DNA of 13,360 bases from Candidatus Altarchaeota archaeon. GTDB taxonomy: Archaea > Altiarchaeota > Altiarchaeia > IMC4 > QMZM01. This document shows, piece by piece, positions 6,259 through 13,360 of the stretch. The translations under genes and the position numbers were made by a program. Position 1 is the first letter of the stretch. Each line of letters opens with the position of its first letter. Where the stretch lies: NCBI GenBank assembly GCA_015523055.1, contig WALD01000102.1, positions 1-13,360 of the forward strand, written 5' to 3'. The notes under the pieces are model-generated. The model had not been told where the DNA came from. It saw only the letters and a list, made by a program, of their open reading frames with translations, and did not search any database.

Positions 6259-7767
6259 CTATTTTACAATTTCCTCTGCCATTTTAACAATCCTATCAAA
6301 GTCCTCATCCCTGGGTTTGTATTTTGCGAATTTTACGAGGTTGCAGAGGTTCAGGCACTCTTTTGTAGTGCCTAACTTTCCATGTTTCTTCTTCTTCAGC
6401 AGCTGAACCACCTCGTAGTCTGTGAGTTCCTCTTTTTGCTTCAGAGCATATCTGAAATATAATCTGATTGCCTCAGAAACCCTTGTATATGCTTTCTTCC
6501 TCTTCCCCTTCCGGTATAGTTCCTCTGCCTCGCTTATCATGCTTAGAGCCAGTTTTCTGAAGTCAATAGGTTTCTCCTTTTTTGGGGATTCTGGGGCTGG
6601 TTTCCTTTTCCTCCTTCTTTTTATAAGGAAGTAGAGGAGTATTAGTAGTACTACAAGGGGAGGGATCCATAACGGGTTAAGCTTATTGCTCTCCTTTTTC
6701 TCCCTCGCAACTCTTATCCGGGTTATGTTCCCGTCAACATGAATCTCCCCGGTTATGTTTGCGCTCTGGTTTTCTGGGTTGAGATATTGATAATTAAATC
6801 TGCTGATATTATTCTGAATCGGGCTGAGATTCCCTTCTTTAAGGGAGTAACCTTCTTCCTGCAACATGTTTTGCATCCGCTGAAATTCCGGATTCTGCTC
6901 CAACTTTTCCTGCATTTCCTTTAACTCCTCACTCGTATGTTTCTCAAGCCTCTTCATTTCTCCGCCCTCCATCCTGCCTCGAATACGGGCAGTTTCATTC
7001 CCCTTTTTATAGCTATAACTGAAGTCCCCTGTTCCGTTGGATTCGGGATTTACCTCCTTCTGCTGGAATTTGTAACCCTGCTCCTCCAGATTTCTTTGCA
7101 TCTGCTGAAAATTCTTATTCTTTTCTATCATCTCCTTCATTTTCTCCTGCGTTTCCTTCTGTTGCCGGAGCTGTTGCTCCATATGTTGCTTAAGGGAATT
7201 CATATCCTGGTTCTTCTGCTGCATCTCATTTACCCTTTGCTGGATATTCTGTTGTTGCTGTGTGGGTTGCTGTTGCTGCATAGATGATGAACTGCTATAA
7301 CTGGTAGATCTCATACTCATTCCACCGCACTGATATACTGTGGTTATGCTGCTCTGTTTTGGATTATGAAAGGATTTATTCTCCTTAACCCTGATCTCTA
7401 GTTCATTAGATGCTACCTCTTCTTCTTTTCCGGTTTCGGGATTTGTATAGGTTATTTTCGCAGGAGCAAGAGAATAATTGCCGGCAGTATAGGCGACTAT
7501 CGGTTCGTACTCCAGAGTTATGAAACGGTCAGAGGGTAGCTTCCTTTCAAGGCACTGGATATCTAAACCATTTCCGGCAAATGTATTTGTATCCTCTATC
7601 TTTATATTGACCTCTTTATCGAAGGGGTTTGTGAATTCCAGTTTTATTATTACCTCATCCCCTACTGAAATGTCAGTTGGCTCAGCAGTCTTCCTTACCT
7701 GTAACTGCTCACCGGCTGCAAATCCCATAGATGCCACAATCAGCAAAATCAATAATTTTTTTCTCAT
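6259..7767 (-). CDS. BatD-like membrane protein with Gln-rich coiled coil and duplicated domain
   Basis: This is the last gene of the MoxR operon, 502 residues. A signal peptide covers about 1-19. A BatD/DUF11-like beta domain spans about 20-128 (SVGDEVIIKLEFTNP at 34-48). A Ser/Gln-rich stretch at 157-186 leads into a coiled coil (about 175-217). Two related units follow: about 216-273 (NFQQMQRNLEEQGYKF at 219-234) and about 292-352 (PEFQRMQNMLQEEGYSL at 293-309). Each ends in a short beta-type stretch. A transmembrane helix lies at about 366-383, followed by RRRKRK. The cytoplasmic tail (about 400-502) has AYTRVSEAIRLYFRYAL at 426-442 and ELTDYEVVQLL at 447-457, like the helical tails of BatD/DUF4129-type proteins. 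The start overlaps the stop of the VWA gene by 4 bases (7764-7767). The partner role in the Bat module comes from context and architecture. The duplicated domain is not one I recognise. Confidence 0.8.
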   Translation of the reverse strand: MRKKLLILLIVASMGFAAGEQLQVRKTAEPTDISVGDEVIIKLEFTNPFDKEVNIKIEDTNTFAGNGLDIQCLERKLPSDRFITLEYEPIVAYTAGNYSLAPAKITYTNPETGKEEEVASNELEIRVKENKSFHNPKQSSITTVYQCGGMSMRSTSYSSSSSMQQQQPTQQQQNIQQRVNEMQQKNQDMNSLKQHMEQQLRQQKETQEKMKEMIEKNKNFQQMQRNLEEQGYKFQQKEVNPESNGTGDFSYSYKKGNETARIRGRMEGGEMKRLEKHTSEELKEMQEKLEQNPEFQRMQNMLQEEGYSLKEGNLSPIQNNISRFNYQYLNPENQSANITGEIHVDGNITRIRVAREKKESNKLNPLWIPPLVVLLILLYFLIKRRRKRKPAPESPKKEKPIDFRKLALSMISEAEELYRKGKRKKAYTRVSEAIRLYFRYALKQKEELTDYEVVQLLKKKKHGKLGTTKECLNLCNLVKFAKYKPRDEDFDRIVKMAEEIVK

Positions 7768-8720
7768 TGTAAAATTCTCTTTCCGAAATATCTTAAATAA
7801 AAGCCCATCAGGATTAAAATCCCTCCAAGGGCTATAAAGTAGTCCTTTACAGAGGTGAATTCCTCCTCGCGCTTTATCTTCTCTGGAATGCTTTTGTAAA
7901 TCTGCTGCAGAGTATTCTCATCAACGGCCTTGAAGTACTGCCCCCCCGTCTGCTGGGCGATTCTTCTGAGGGTTTCCTCATCCAGCTTCGCATACTGCGG
8001 CCTGCCAAAGAAGTCGTGGCCCAGAACCACTGGCTCCTCTGAACCTATACCGATAGTATAAACCTGAATCCCGTTTGTCTTTGCGAATTCTATTGCCTCA
8101 GCGGGGGAGATAACCCCTGCATTGTTCTCTCCGTCGCTGAGGAGAATGACAATTCTTTTCTTGTTTGGAATAGAGGTAGCCATGTCTATCGCAAGGGACA
8201 TGCCATCCCCTATTGCAGTCTGTCCGTTTGGTGGCCCAATACTCTCCAGCTTCTTGATTGCCTTCTCCTTGAAGGGAGTAAGATACGAGGAGGTAGTAGC
8301 TCCATTGGAGAAGATAACAATACCCACATTGTCCTTCATATCGAGGCTTTTTATTAGAACCCCGGCACTAGATTTCGCGGCTTCAAGCCTGTTGGGCTTG
8401 TAATCCTGCGCTTGCATGCTTCCCGATACATCGATTGCCAGAACAACATTAACTCCCTCCTTTATTCTCTTAAGCGGGAGGTGGGGGTCGGAAAGGGCAA
8501 CGATTAAGGAGGCAAGGGAGAGAAGGGTAATCAGGAGAAGAATTCTCTCCCTATTTACTGCTTTTTTCCCTCCTGCTCTCTTTATTAAGTCCAGATTGCT
8601 GAACCGGATGGCTACCTTCCTGCCCCTTTGCATGGCCCAGAAATAAAGATAGAGCACCAGAGGGATTATTATCAATGCTATTAACCAGATGGGCTCCATA
8701 AATCTCGGGAACTCGATCAT
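7764..8720 (-). CDS. BatA-like von Willebrand factor A membrane protein
   Basis: This is a 318-residue membrane protein with a VWA domain. Membrane helices lie at about 10-29, 60-77 and 292-311, with the VWA domain between the second and third. The metal-ion-dependent adhesion site is complete: DVSGS (97-101), T168 in GQTAIGDG, and D196 in LLSDGENN. The N-terminal layout (hydrophobic helix, RF-S-L loop, second helix, then VWA) is that of BatA/YehP-type proteins of the aerotolerance module. It most likely binds a divalent metal and contacts protein partners, with the MoxR ATPase modulating the complex. It overlaps both neighbours by 4 bases (8717-8720 and 7764-7767), so translation is probably coupled. 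Only one VWA membrane gene is present; there is no separate BatB. Confidence 0.92.
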   Translation of the reverse strand: MIEFPRFMEPIWLIALIIIPLVLYLYFWAMQRGRKVAIRFSNLDLIKRAGGKKAVNRERILLLITLLSLASLIVALSDPHLPLKRIKEGVNVVLAIDVSGSMQAQDYKPNRLEAAKSSAGVLIKSLDMKDNVGIVIFSNGATTSSYLTPFKEKAIKKLESIGPPNGQTAIGDGMSLAIDMATSIPNKKRIVILLSDGENNAGVISPAEAIEFAKTNGIQVYTIGIGSEEPVVLGHDFFGRPQYAKLDEETLRRIAQQTGGQYFKAVDENTLQQIYKSIPEKIKREEEFTSVKDYFIALGGILILMGFYLRYFGKRILQ

Positions 8721-9619
8721 CTCATCCTCCTCTTCCTTATCCCAAAAAATTTAATCATAGCTCTGCCCCAGTCCTCGTCTGTCTTTATATCAATGATGTC
8801 GATACCTTGGGAGTGGTGGAATTTTATAGTTCTTTCCCTATGTTCATTAGCAAGAGTGGAGAAATTTCGTCTGAATTCTTCATCCGATGTATCAACCAGA
8901 ATCTGCTCTCCTGTCTCTCCATCCTCCAGAGATATAAGGCCTACATCCGGGATTTCCATTTCTCTTAAATCTTGGATATTGACGGATATAATATCATGTT
9001 TTTTGCCAAGAATTCTCATTGACTTTGCATAAGTCTCTACAGGCTCGCTGAAGTCGGAAATGAAGAATACTATTGCCTTCTTTTTCGTAATTCTGTTGAT
9101 GAAATCAAGGCATTGATTAAGATCTGTTGCCTTTTTCTCTGGCTCATGGTAAATTGTTTCCCTTATAATCCGCATGACCTGTTTCCTGCCCTTTTTCGGA
9201 GGGAGGTATTTCTCAACCCGCTCGCTGAAGAGGATTAGACCAACCCGGTCGTTGTTCCTCAGGGCGGAAAAGGCAATACTTGCAATCAGTTCGGTGGCTA
9301 TGCCCTTTTTTATCGTTCTCTGGGTTCCAAAATCTAGGGAGCCCGATATGTCAAAGGCAATTAGAATGGTAAGGTCTCTCTCCTCAATGAATTCTTTCAC
9401 GTAGGGATGGCCAAATCTTGCTGTAACATTCCAGTCTATTGTCCTTATATCATCTCCGGGTTGATACTCCCTCACCTCTGAGAATTCTATCCCTCTGCCC
9501 TTGAAGGTGCTCTTATATGCTCCCTGGAAGATAGAATCTGCAAACCGTTTGGTTCTCAATTCAACCTGTCTCACATTCCTCAGAATTTCCCTGACCCTTT
9601 CACGCTCAAGCTGCTCCAT
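8717..9619 (-). CDS. DUF58 family protein (MoxR-associated, VWA-like)
   Basis: This is a 300-residue soluble protein. The DUF58 signature is FSEVREYQPGDDIRTIDWN at 46-64, followed by ARFGHPYVKEF (67-77). The C-terminal part is a VWA-like fold with D90-I-S-G-S94, T165 and D189 (FFISDF), so the metal site looks intact. DUF58 proteins almost always sit beside a MoxR ATPase and are thought to be its partner or client; their biochemical role is not settled. It starts 2 bases after the moxR stop and overlaps the VWA gene by 4 bases. No membrane helix is visible, unlike longer DUF58 proteins that carry two N-terminal helices. Confidence 0.92.
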   Translation of the reverse strand: MEQLERERVREILRNVRQVELRTKRFADSIFQGAYKSTFKGRGIEFSEVREYQPGDDIRTIDWNVTARFGHPYVKEFIEERDLTILIAFDISGSLDFGTQRTIKKGIATELIASIAFSALRNNDRVGLILFSERVEKYLPPKKGRKQVMRIIRETIYHEPEKKATDLNQCLDFINRITKKKAIVFFISDFSEPVETYAKSMRILGKKHDIISVNIQDLREMEIPDVGLISLEDGETGEQILVDTSDEEFRRNFSTLANEHRERTIKFHHSQGIDIIDIKTDEDWGRAMIKFFGIRKRRMR

Positions 9620-9621
9620 CT

Positions 9622-10608
9622 TTATGGAGTTTCTGTTTCCTCAAGAATCCTCTTTATGATACTATCAACCGTGATTTCCTCGGCCTCCGCCTCGTAGGAA
9701 AGGATTATTCTGTGGCGAAGAATGTCGTATGCTATATCTTTGACGTCATCCGGGACAACATAGCCTCTCCCGTCAAGCACTGCATTTGCCTTCGCTCCGT
9801 GAATAAGATATATAGAGGCTCTGGGTGAAGCTCCGTAGGTTATCATGTTCTCAAGGTCGGGGAATTTCCCCGATGGTTCTCTTGTTGCAAAGATTAAATC
9901 AGCAACATAGTTCTTTATCTTATCATCAACATAAATTCTATGGGTAAATTTTTGAAATTCAAGAATTTCCGCTGAGGTGATGATGGAATCAACCTTCAAA
10001 TCCTTCCCTGTCGTCATCCTGTTCATTATATCTATCTCCTCATCCCTTGAGGGATGTTTTACAATGACCTTAAACATGAACCGGTCAAGTTGCGCCTCCG
10101 GTAAGGGATATGTGCCTTCGGTTTCAATTGGATTCTGTGTCGCGAGAACGAGAAAGGGACTAGGTAGCTTTAATGTATCCCCGGATATCGAAACCTGCCT
10201 CTCCTGCATCGCCTCCAACAATGCAGATTGAACCTTTGGTGGGGCCCTGTTTATCTCATCTGCAAGAATGAAATTCGCGAAGATGGGACCCTCCTTGGTC
10301 GTAAAGGTTGCAGTTTTCTGGTTATATATCTTGGTTCCGATTATGTCCGCAGGAAGTAAATCAGGAGTGAATTGAATCCTTCTAAAGCTGCAGTGCGTTA
10401 TATTCGCAAGAGTGTGAACCATCAGGGTCTTTGCCAGCCCTGGAACCCCCTCAAGCAGAATGTGGGCATTGCACAACAAACCGATGAGAAGCCTTTTTAT
10501 GACATAATCCTGGCCCACTATAACCTTGCAAATCTCCCTCTCAAGGGAGTCTATCGTCTTGCCCAGTTCCTTTGCCTCATCAGACAGCTCCTCTATCTCT
10601 CTATCCAT
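9622..10608 (-). CDS. moxR: MoxR-type AAA+ ATPase
   Basis: MoxR ATPases are chaperone-like AAA+ proteins that work with VWA-domain partners. At 328 residues this is full length. Walker A is GVPGLAKT (54-61). Walker B is ILADEINR (114-121), followed by APPKVQSALLEAMQE (122-136). Sensor 1 is N159 in ATQNP, LDRF lies at 174-177, and sensor 2 is R263 in SPRA. The C-terminal lid (about 250-325) is helical. The ATP site looks intact. It is the first intact gene of the operon and starts 7 bases after the stop of the slipin-like remnant. No Shine-Dalgarno sequence precedes the ATG. Transcription may come from the promoter of the remnant upstream. Confidence 0.96.
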   Translation of the reverse strand: MDREIEELSDEAKELGKTIDSLEREICKVIVGQDYVIKRLLIGLLCNAHILLEGVPGLAKTLMVHTLANITHCSFRRIQFTPDLLPADIIGTKIYNQKTATFTTKEGPIFANFILADEINRAPPKVQSALLEAMQERQVSISGDTLKLPSPFLVLATQNPIETEGTYPLPEAQLDRFMFKVIVKHPSRDEEIDIMNRMTTGKDLKVDSIITSAEILEFQKFTHRIYVDDKIKNYVADLIFATREPSGKFPDLENMITYGASPRASIYLIHGAKANAVLDGRGYVVPDDVKDIAYDILRHRIILSYEAEAEEITVDSIIKRILEETETP

Positions 10609-10615
10609 AGTATAA

Positions 10616-10867
10616 CTAATGAAGAGAAAAAATAAAAATCAGTTCAGGGGAATAGAACGAAATTATGAAATTCAGCCCTGGTTTTCTAATGCCAGACAAT
10701 CTCCCAAATGCAAAGAGGACGCCTTTCTCATACTGGTAGATAATGCGGAAGAATAGACCAAGTATTGTTAGTAAGATAAATCCATAGAGCATCAACGAAA
10801 AAAATCCACTAATGATAAGACCCAAGAACCCATAATACACCCCAGCTACTAATGGATATGAACCCAC
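10616..10867 (-). pseudogene. Stomatin/slipin (SPFH) N-terminal remnant
   Basis: This is an 83-residue frame from GTG. Residues about 8-40 are hydrophobic. YEKGVLFAFGRLSGIRKPGL (46-65) followed by NFII matches the start of the SPFH domain of slipins, where the pattern is YE(R/K)GV...GR..G...PGL.FI(I)P. After FIIS (67-70) similarity ends and the frame stops within 13 residues, whereas slipins run to about 250-270 residues. The stop is 7 bases from moxR, so the rest of the SPFH domain has no room and has been lost. An inner ATG at 10792 (M26) would give the short single-helix N-terminus usual for slipins. It could survive as a small membrane protein or only as the promoter and leader of the Bat operon. 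The 83-residue frame itself is intact, so pseudogene status is an inference from length. Confidence 0.65.
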
Positions 10868-10868
10868 A

Positions 10869-10876
10869 TATAAATA
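10869..10876. promoter_or_regulatory. TATAAATA box in the 18-base divergent gap
   Basis: TATAAATA (TATTTATA on the other strand) lies between the GTG at 10867 (-) and the ATG at 10886 (+). It is too close to both for a normal start about 25 bases downstream. On the minus strand it would fit the inner ATG at 10792 of the slipin remnant with a leader of about 50 bases. On the plus strand it would start transcription inside the annotated gene. Confidence 0.35.
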
Positions 10877-10885
10877 GCAAATACG

Positions 10886-11692
10886 ATGGAAATCACTGAA
10901 TCTCTGAAGGACTCCCTGAACCTGTTGAGAACGAAGCCAGAGATATTTATCCCGAAGTTTGTGACCACTACCCTCTACACAGGATGCATCCTTGTCCTGA
11001 TGAGAATTACCCTGAAGATGAATGAGATTGCTACAGGTTTTGTGTTTGCAGAAAAGACAGGGATAATCCAGCTACTGGTCTACACCCTGTTACTACTGAT
11101 ATCTCTTGTCTTTATCTACCTTATTGACCTTCTGACATATGCCATGTATCCATCAATAGTGAGTGACTATTATAATAACAAGCCAGTAAGTCTTAGAAAG
11201 GCATTGCGCGAGGCTCTGGGATCATGGCCTGTTCTCATGGTTTTTGGATTACTGATATCCCTAATGGTGATGTTTGTCATAATTCCTTTCGCGATGTTCA
11301 TGACACTCACACGGGAAAGCCCCTACATTCAGATATCCCTCTTCTTACTTGTACTTACAATAATTCTCGTCTTTGCAGTTCTTGTGTTCTTTGTCATTCC
11401 CGTTGCTGTGATTGAGAAAAAGGAATTCACTCAGACATTTAGGGAGAGCTTCAGTCTCAGCCTGAAGCACAGATGGGACATCCTCAGAATAAATTTAGTT
11501 TTTTTATTCCTTACAGTTCTGACTGTGGGCATTGGATTGCTCTCCGGGCTCCGGGGGTTTAGAGGCTACCTGGCTGTCGTTATTTTCGTCATGGTTCGGT
11601 TAATTCAGGCCGTGGTCTATACCTATATCTCAGTAGTAAATCCATATCTCTTTATCAAAATCAAGAATCATCACGTCATCCCGAGTCATTAG
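10886..11692 (+). CDS. Six-helix integral membrane protein, unknown function
   Basis: This is a 268-residue hydrophobic protein. Predicted membrane helices lie at about 22-40, 60-82, 114-138, 148-174, 202-220 and 226-250. The N-terminus (SLKDSLNLLRTKPEIFIPK at 5-23) and the central YYNNKPVSLRKALREALGSW (95-114) follow a pattern seen in uncharacterised archaeal membrane proteins and DUF4013-like families. These have two similar halves, each with a short amphipathic 'Lys-Pro / Ser-Leu-Arg-Lys-Ala' segment between helices. The segment FTQTFRESFSLSLKHRWDIL (181-200) may be the second copy of that segment. It is divergent from the slipin remnant by 18 bases. No transport or enzyme motif is seen. 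The ATG at 10886 is kept because the N-terminal amphipathic stretch looks genuine, but the promoter geometry does not support it. Confidence 0.75.
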   Translation: MEITESLKDSLNLLRTKPEIFIPKFVTTTLYTGCILVLMRITLKMNEIATGFVFAEKTGIIQLLVYTLLLLISLVFIYLIDLLTYAMYPSIVSDYYNNKPVSLRKALREALGSWPVLMVFGLLISLMVMFVIIPFAMFMTLTRESPYIQISLFLLVLTIILVFAVLVFFVIPVAVIEKKEFTQTFRESFSLSLKHRWDILRINLVFLFLTVLTVGIGLLSGLRGFRGYLAVVIFVMVRLIQAVVYTYISVVNPYLFIKIKNHHVIPSH

Positions 11693-11906
11693 GTCCCCTC
11701 TCATAGAGATGCACAGATGTTCGGAATTCCTGTAGAATTCACATTTATACAAATTCTCGCATAGATTAACCGTTGCCAGCAACAACAGATAAAAATAGGA
11801 GGGAGTCAGGCAGTCAAGGATTTTTGGTCAAGAAGATGAACACCCTGTACACTAAACCAACTGGAAAAGAGGGGCGATGTCGGGGGGGAGAATACGCGGA
11901 GGGAGA

Positions 11907-11915
11907 TTATCTATA
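11907..11915 (+). promoter_or_regulatory. TATA-like box ahead of hisD
   Basis: TTATCTATA is centred about 29 bases before ATG 11940. It predicts a leader of only a few bases. It lies within a purine-rich stretch with several G-runs (11871-11929). No good Shine-Dalgarno sequence sits at the usual distance, which fits a near-leaderless mRNA. Confidence 0.35.
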
Positions 11916-11939
11916 GGGTGGATGAGGGGTTAAGCTAAG

Positions 11940-13157
11940 ATGAGCGTCATTAATTATGGGGATAAGGTGGGGGTGCAGAAGCTCCTGAACCGATCCTCTC
12001 TTGACAGGGAGAAGGCAGTAGAGGCCATAAAGTCAATCCTGCAGGACATCAGAGATAATGGGGATTCTGCTCTATCCAGATATACAAAGAAGTTTGATGA
12101 ATTTGACCTTAATCCAGATAACCTTAGAATCTCTTCTGAAGAGATGGATTCAGCTTACTTCAGAGTTGATAGAGAATTGATTTCTGCTCTTGAGTATGCA
12201 AAGGAAAACATAGAAAAATTCCACATGGAACAGCTGAGGCATATCAGGAAGAATTGGAAGACTGAGATAGAAAAGGGAATTTCTATCTCCGAGAAAGTCA
12301 TCCCAATGGATAGTGTGGGCTGCTATGTTCCGGGGGGGAGAGCTCCGTATCCCTCTACTGTTTTAATGACGGTAATTCCTGCAAGGATTGTGGGGGTTGA
12401 GAGAGTTGTCGTCTGCTCTCCTCCCGAGGTACCGGACGTAATTCTCGCGGCCTGCAGAATTGCAGAGGTTGATGAGGTCTACCGAGTAGGGGGAGCGCAG
12501 GCCATCGCTGCGATGGCCTATGGAACGGAAACCATAAAGCCGGTCAGCAAGATTATAGGTCCCGGAAATGTCTATGTGATGGCAGCCAAGATGTTGGTCT
12601 ATGGCAGGGTGGGTATCGACACGCCTGCGGGGCCGTCTGAAATTCTTATAATGGCCGACAAATCGGCAAACCCGGAATTCATCCATGCCGATATTCTAGC
12701 GCAGGAAGAGCACGATCCCGACGTGCAGGCCGTGGTGGTCACGGACTCAAGGGAGATCGCTGATGAGATTAAAGAGAATTCAACCGTTGTTTTAGTAGAG
12801 AACATGGATGAATGTATAGAATTCGTAAACGACTACGCTCCTGAGCACCTTGAGATAATGTGCAGGAACCCAGAGGGAGTATCACTGAGGATTAAGAACG
12901 CGGGAGCTATCTTTCTCGGTGATTATTCACCGGTTGCGGCGGGGGACTACTGCTCAGGCGGGAATCATGTCCTCCCCACGACCGGAGCTGCTAAATTCTC
13001 CTCACATCTGGGAGTTGATGATTTTCTGAAAAGGGTTTCTATCCAGAATCTGAGCAGAGAAGGACTGGGAAGACTGAAGGATTCAATAGAGAAGCTCTCG
13101 GATGCTGAGGGATTCAAAGCACACAGGGATTCCGTCAGGGTTAGATTCAGGGCATAG
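11940..13157 (+). CDS. hisD: Histidinol dehydrogenase
   Basis: HisD is a zinc enzyme of the cytoplasm that makes the last two NAD-dependent oxidations of histidine synthesis, L-histidinol to L-histidine. The 405 residues cover the whole family, a little shorter than the bacterial norm of about 430. The N-terminal region (1-120) is helical. YVPGGRAPYPSTVLM lies at 129-143. The NAD-domain motif GGAQAIAAMAYGT lies at 184-196. IGPGNVYV lies at 206-213 and GIDTPAGPSEIL at 225-236. The metal ligands expected from E. coli HisD are present: Q255 and H258 in AQEEHDPD, D336 in GDYCSGGNHVLPT, and H395 near the C-terminus. The catalytic Glu-His pair is E302-H303 in APEHLEI. No other his gene lies in the window, so hisD stands alone here with its own presumed promoter. 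Confidence 0.97.
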   Translation: MSVINYGDKVGVQKLLNRSSLDREKAVEAIKSILQDIRDNGDSALSRYTKKFDEFDLNPDNLRISSEEMDSAYFRVDRELISALEYAKENIEKFHMEQLRHIRKNWKTEIEKGISISEKVIPMDSVGCYVPGGRAPYPSTVLMTVIPARIVGVERVVVCSPPEVPDVILAACRIAEVDEVYRVGGAQAIAAMAYGTETIKPVSKIIGPGNVYVMAAKMLVYGRVGIDTPAGPSEILIMADKSANPEFIHADILAQEEHDPDVQAVVVTDSREIADEIKENSTVVLVENMDECIEFVNDYAPEHLEIMCRNPEGVSLRIKNAGAIFLGDYSPVAAGDYCSGGNHVLPTTGAAKFSSHLGVDDFLKRVSIQNLSREGLGRLKDSIEKLSDAEGFKAHRDSVRVRFRA

Positions 13158-13174
13158 ATATACCTGTAGGTGCA

Positions 13175-13246
13175 TTTTCTTCGCAAACAACTCTAACATT
13201 GGTTAAGCGGTTCCGCTTACGCTCTCCCAGAGATTTTTTCTTCGCA
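13175..13246. repeat. Direct repeat TTTTCTTCGCA flanking the inverted repeat
   Basis: TTTTCTTCGCA occurs at 13175-13185 and again at 13236-13246, 61 bases apart, with the TAAGCGG/CCGCTTA inverted repeat between them. A second short inverted pair, GGGCA (13248-13252) and TGCCC (13262-13266), follows. No gene is seen from 13158 to the end of the window on either strand. Confidence 0.5.
13204..13239 (+). terminator. Hairpin plus T-run behind hisD
   Basis: TAAGCGG (13204-13210) and CCGCTTA (13213-13219) are perfect inverted arms around TT. They are followed 14 bases later by TTTTTT (13234-13239). It lies 47 bases after the hisD stop. The T-run alone is a plausible archaeal terminator; the hairpin may be part of it or an unrelated operator-like palindrome. 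Confidence 0.45.
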
Positions 13247-13360
13247 CGGGCAGGGATTCTTTGCCCACTCCGATCCCCTCCCCGGATTCTCACTTATGCT
13301 CCGGATAGCCTGAGCCATTAAAAGGAGAACTCCGGGGGAATTCTTCCAGATCCTTGCTCC

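Noticed and set aside
6937..7287. A 116-codon Leu-rich plus-strand frame
   Set aside because: Its Leu-rich make-up is the antisense reading of the Gln-rich coiled coil of the BatD-like gene.
11836..11916. A 26-codon frame starting at ATG 11836 ahead of hisD, considered as a leader peptide
   Set aside because: It contains no His codons, has no well-spaced Shine-Dalgarno sequence and no recognisable sequence, so neither a his attenuator peptide nor a gene can be supported.
1..13360. CRISPR arrays, tRNA or rRNA genes, insertion sequences
   Set aside because: I looked for regular spaced repeats, tRNA-like arms and transposase motifs and found none.

Overview
The window reads as archaeal chromosome of moderate GC. 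Three things say so: a class-1 release factor of the archaeal/eukaryotic type with both NIKS and GGQ motifs, a PheRS beta-chain fragment of archaeal type, and TATA-like boxes about 25-35 bases ahead of several starts. I cannot assign a lineage. All three stop codons are used, and most genes are tightly packed.

Layout. At 144-974 (+) lies the C-terminal half only of phenylalanyl-tRNA synthetase beta (pheT), followed at 1033-2121 (+) by the release factor aRF1, which lacks the usual zinc mini-domain. A secreted, membrane-anchored beta-sandwich protein (2181-3797, +) has a TTG start behind a strong Shine-Dalgarno sequence. It converges, with a 4-base overlap of stop codons, on a two-gene operon of NAD-dependent sugar-nucleotide epimerases (5658 to 3794, -). 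Divergent from the epimerases is a 29-codon gene (5811-5900, +). Its product matches the short AURKAIP1/COX24 (mS38-like) ribosomal proteins that I know from Bacteroidetes.

After a roughly 360-base gene-free stretch comes a compact minus-strand operon running from 10608 to 6259: MoxR AAA+ ATPase, DUF58 protein, BatA-like VWA membrane protein and a BatD-like membrane protein. Its genes overlap by 4 bases or are 2 bases apart. Just ahead of moxR is an 83-codon frame that looks like the N-terminus of a stomatin/slipin (SPFH) protein cut off after its first motif. Divergent from it is a six-helix membrane protein (10886-11692, +). Histidinol dehydrogenase (hisD, 11940-13157, +) follows, with a hairpin and T-run behind it.

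How the parts may work together. pheT, prf1 and the mS38-like gene belong to translation. The epimerases make nucleotide sugars that could feed glycosylation of envelope proteins such as the 2181-3797 product, which has several N-X-S/T sites. The MoxR/DUF58/VWA/BatD set is a Bat-type module: a cytoplasmic AAA+ ATPase acting with metal-binding VWA proteins at the membrane. The most notable points are the mS38-like mini-gene in an archaeon, the domain-exact truncation of pheT, the zinc-ribbon-less aRF1, the slipin remnant, and a roughly eight-fold excess of the palindrome GAATTC (29 copies) that extends into non-coding DNA.
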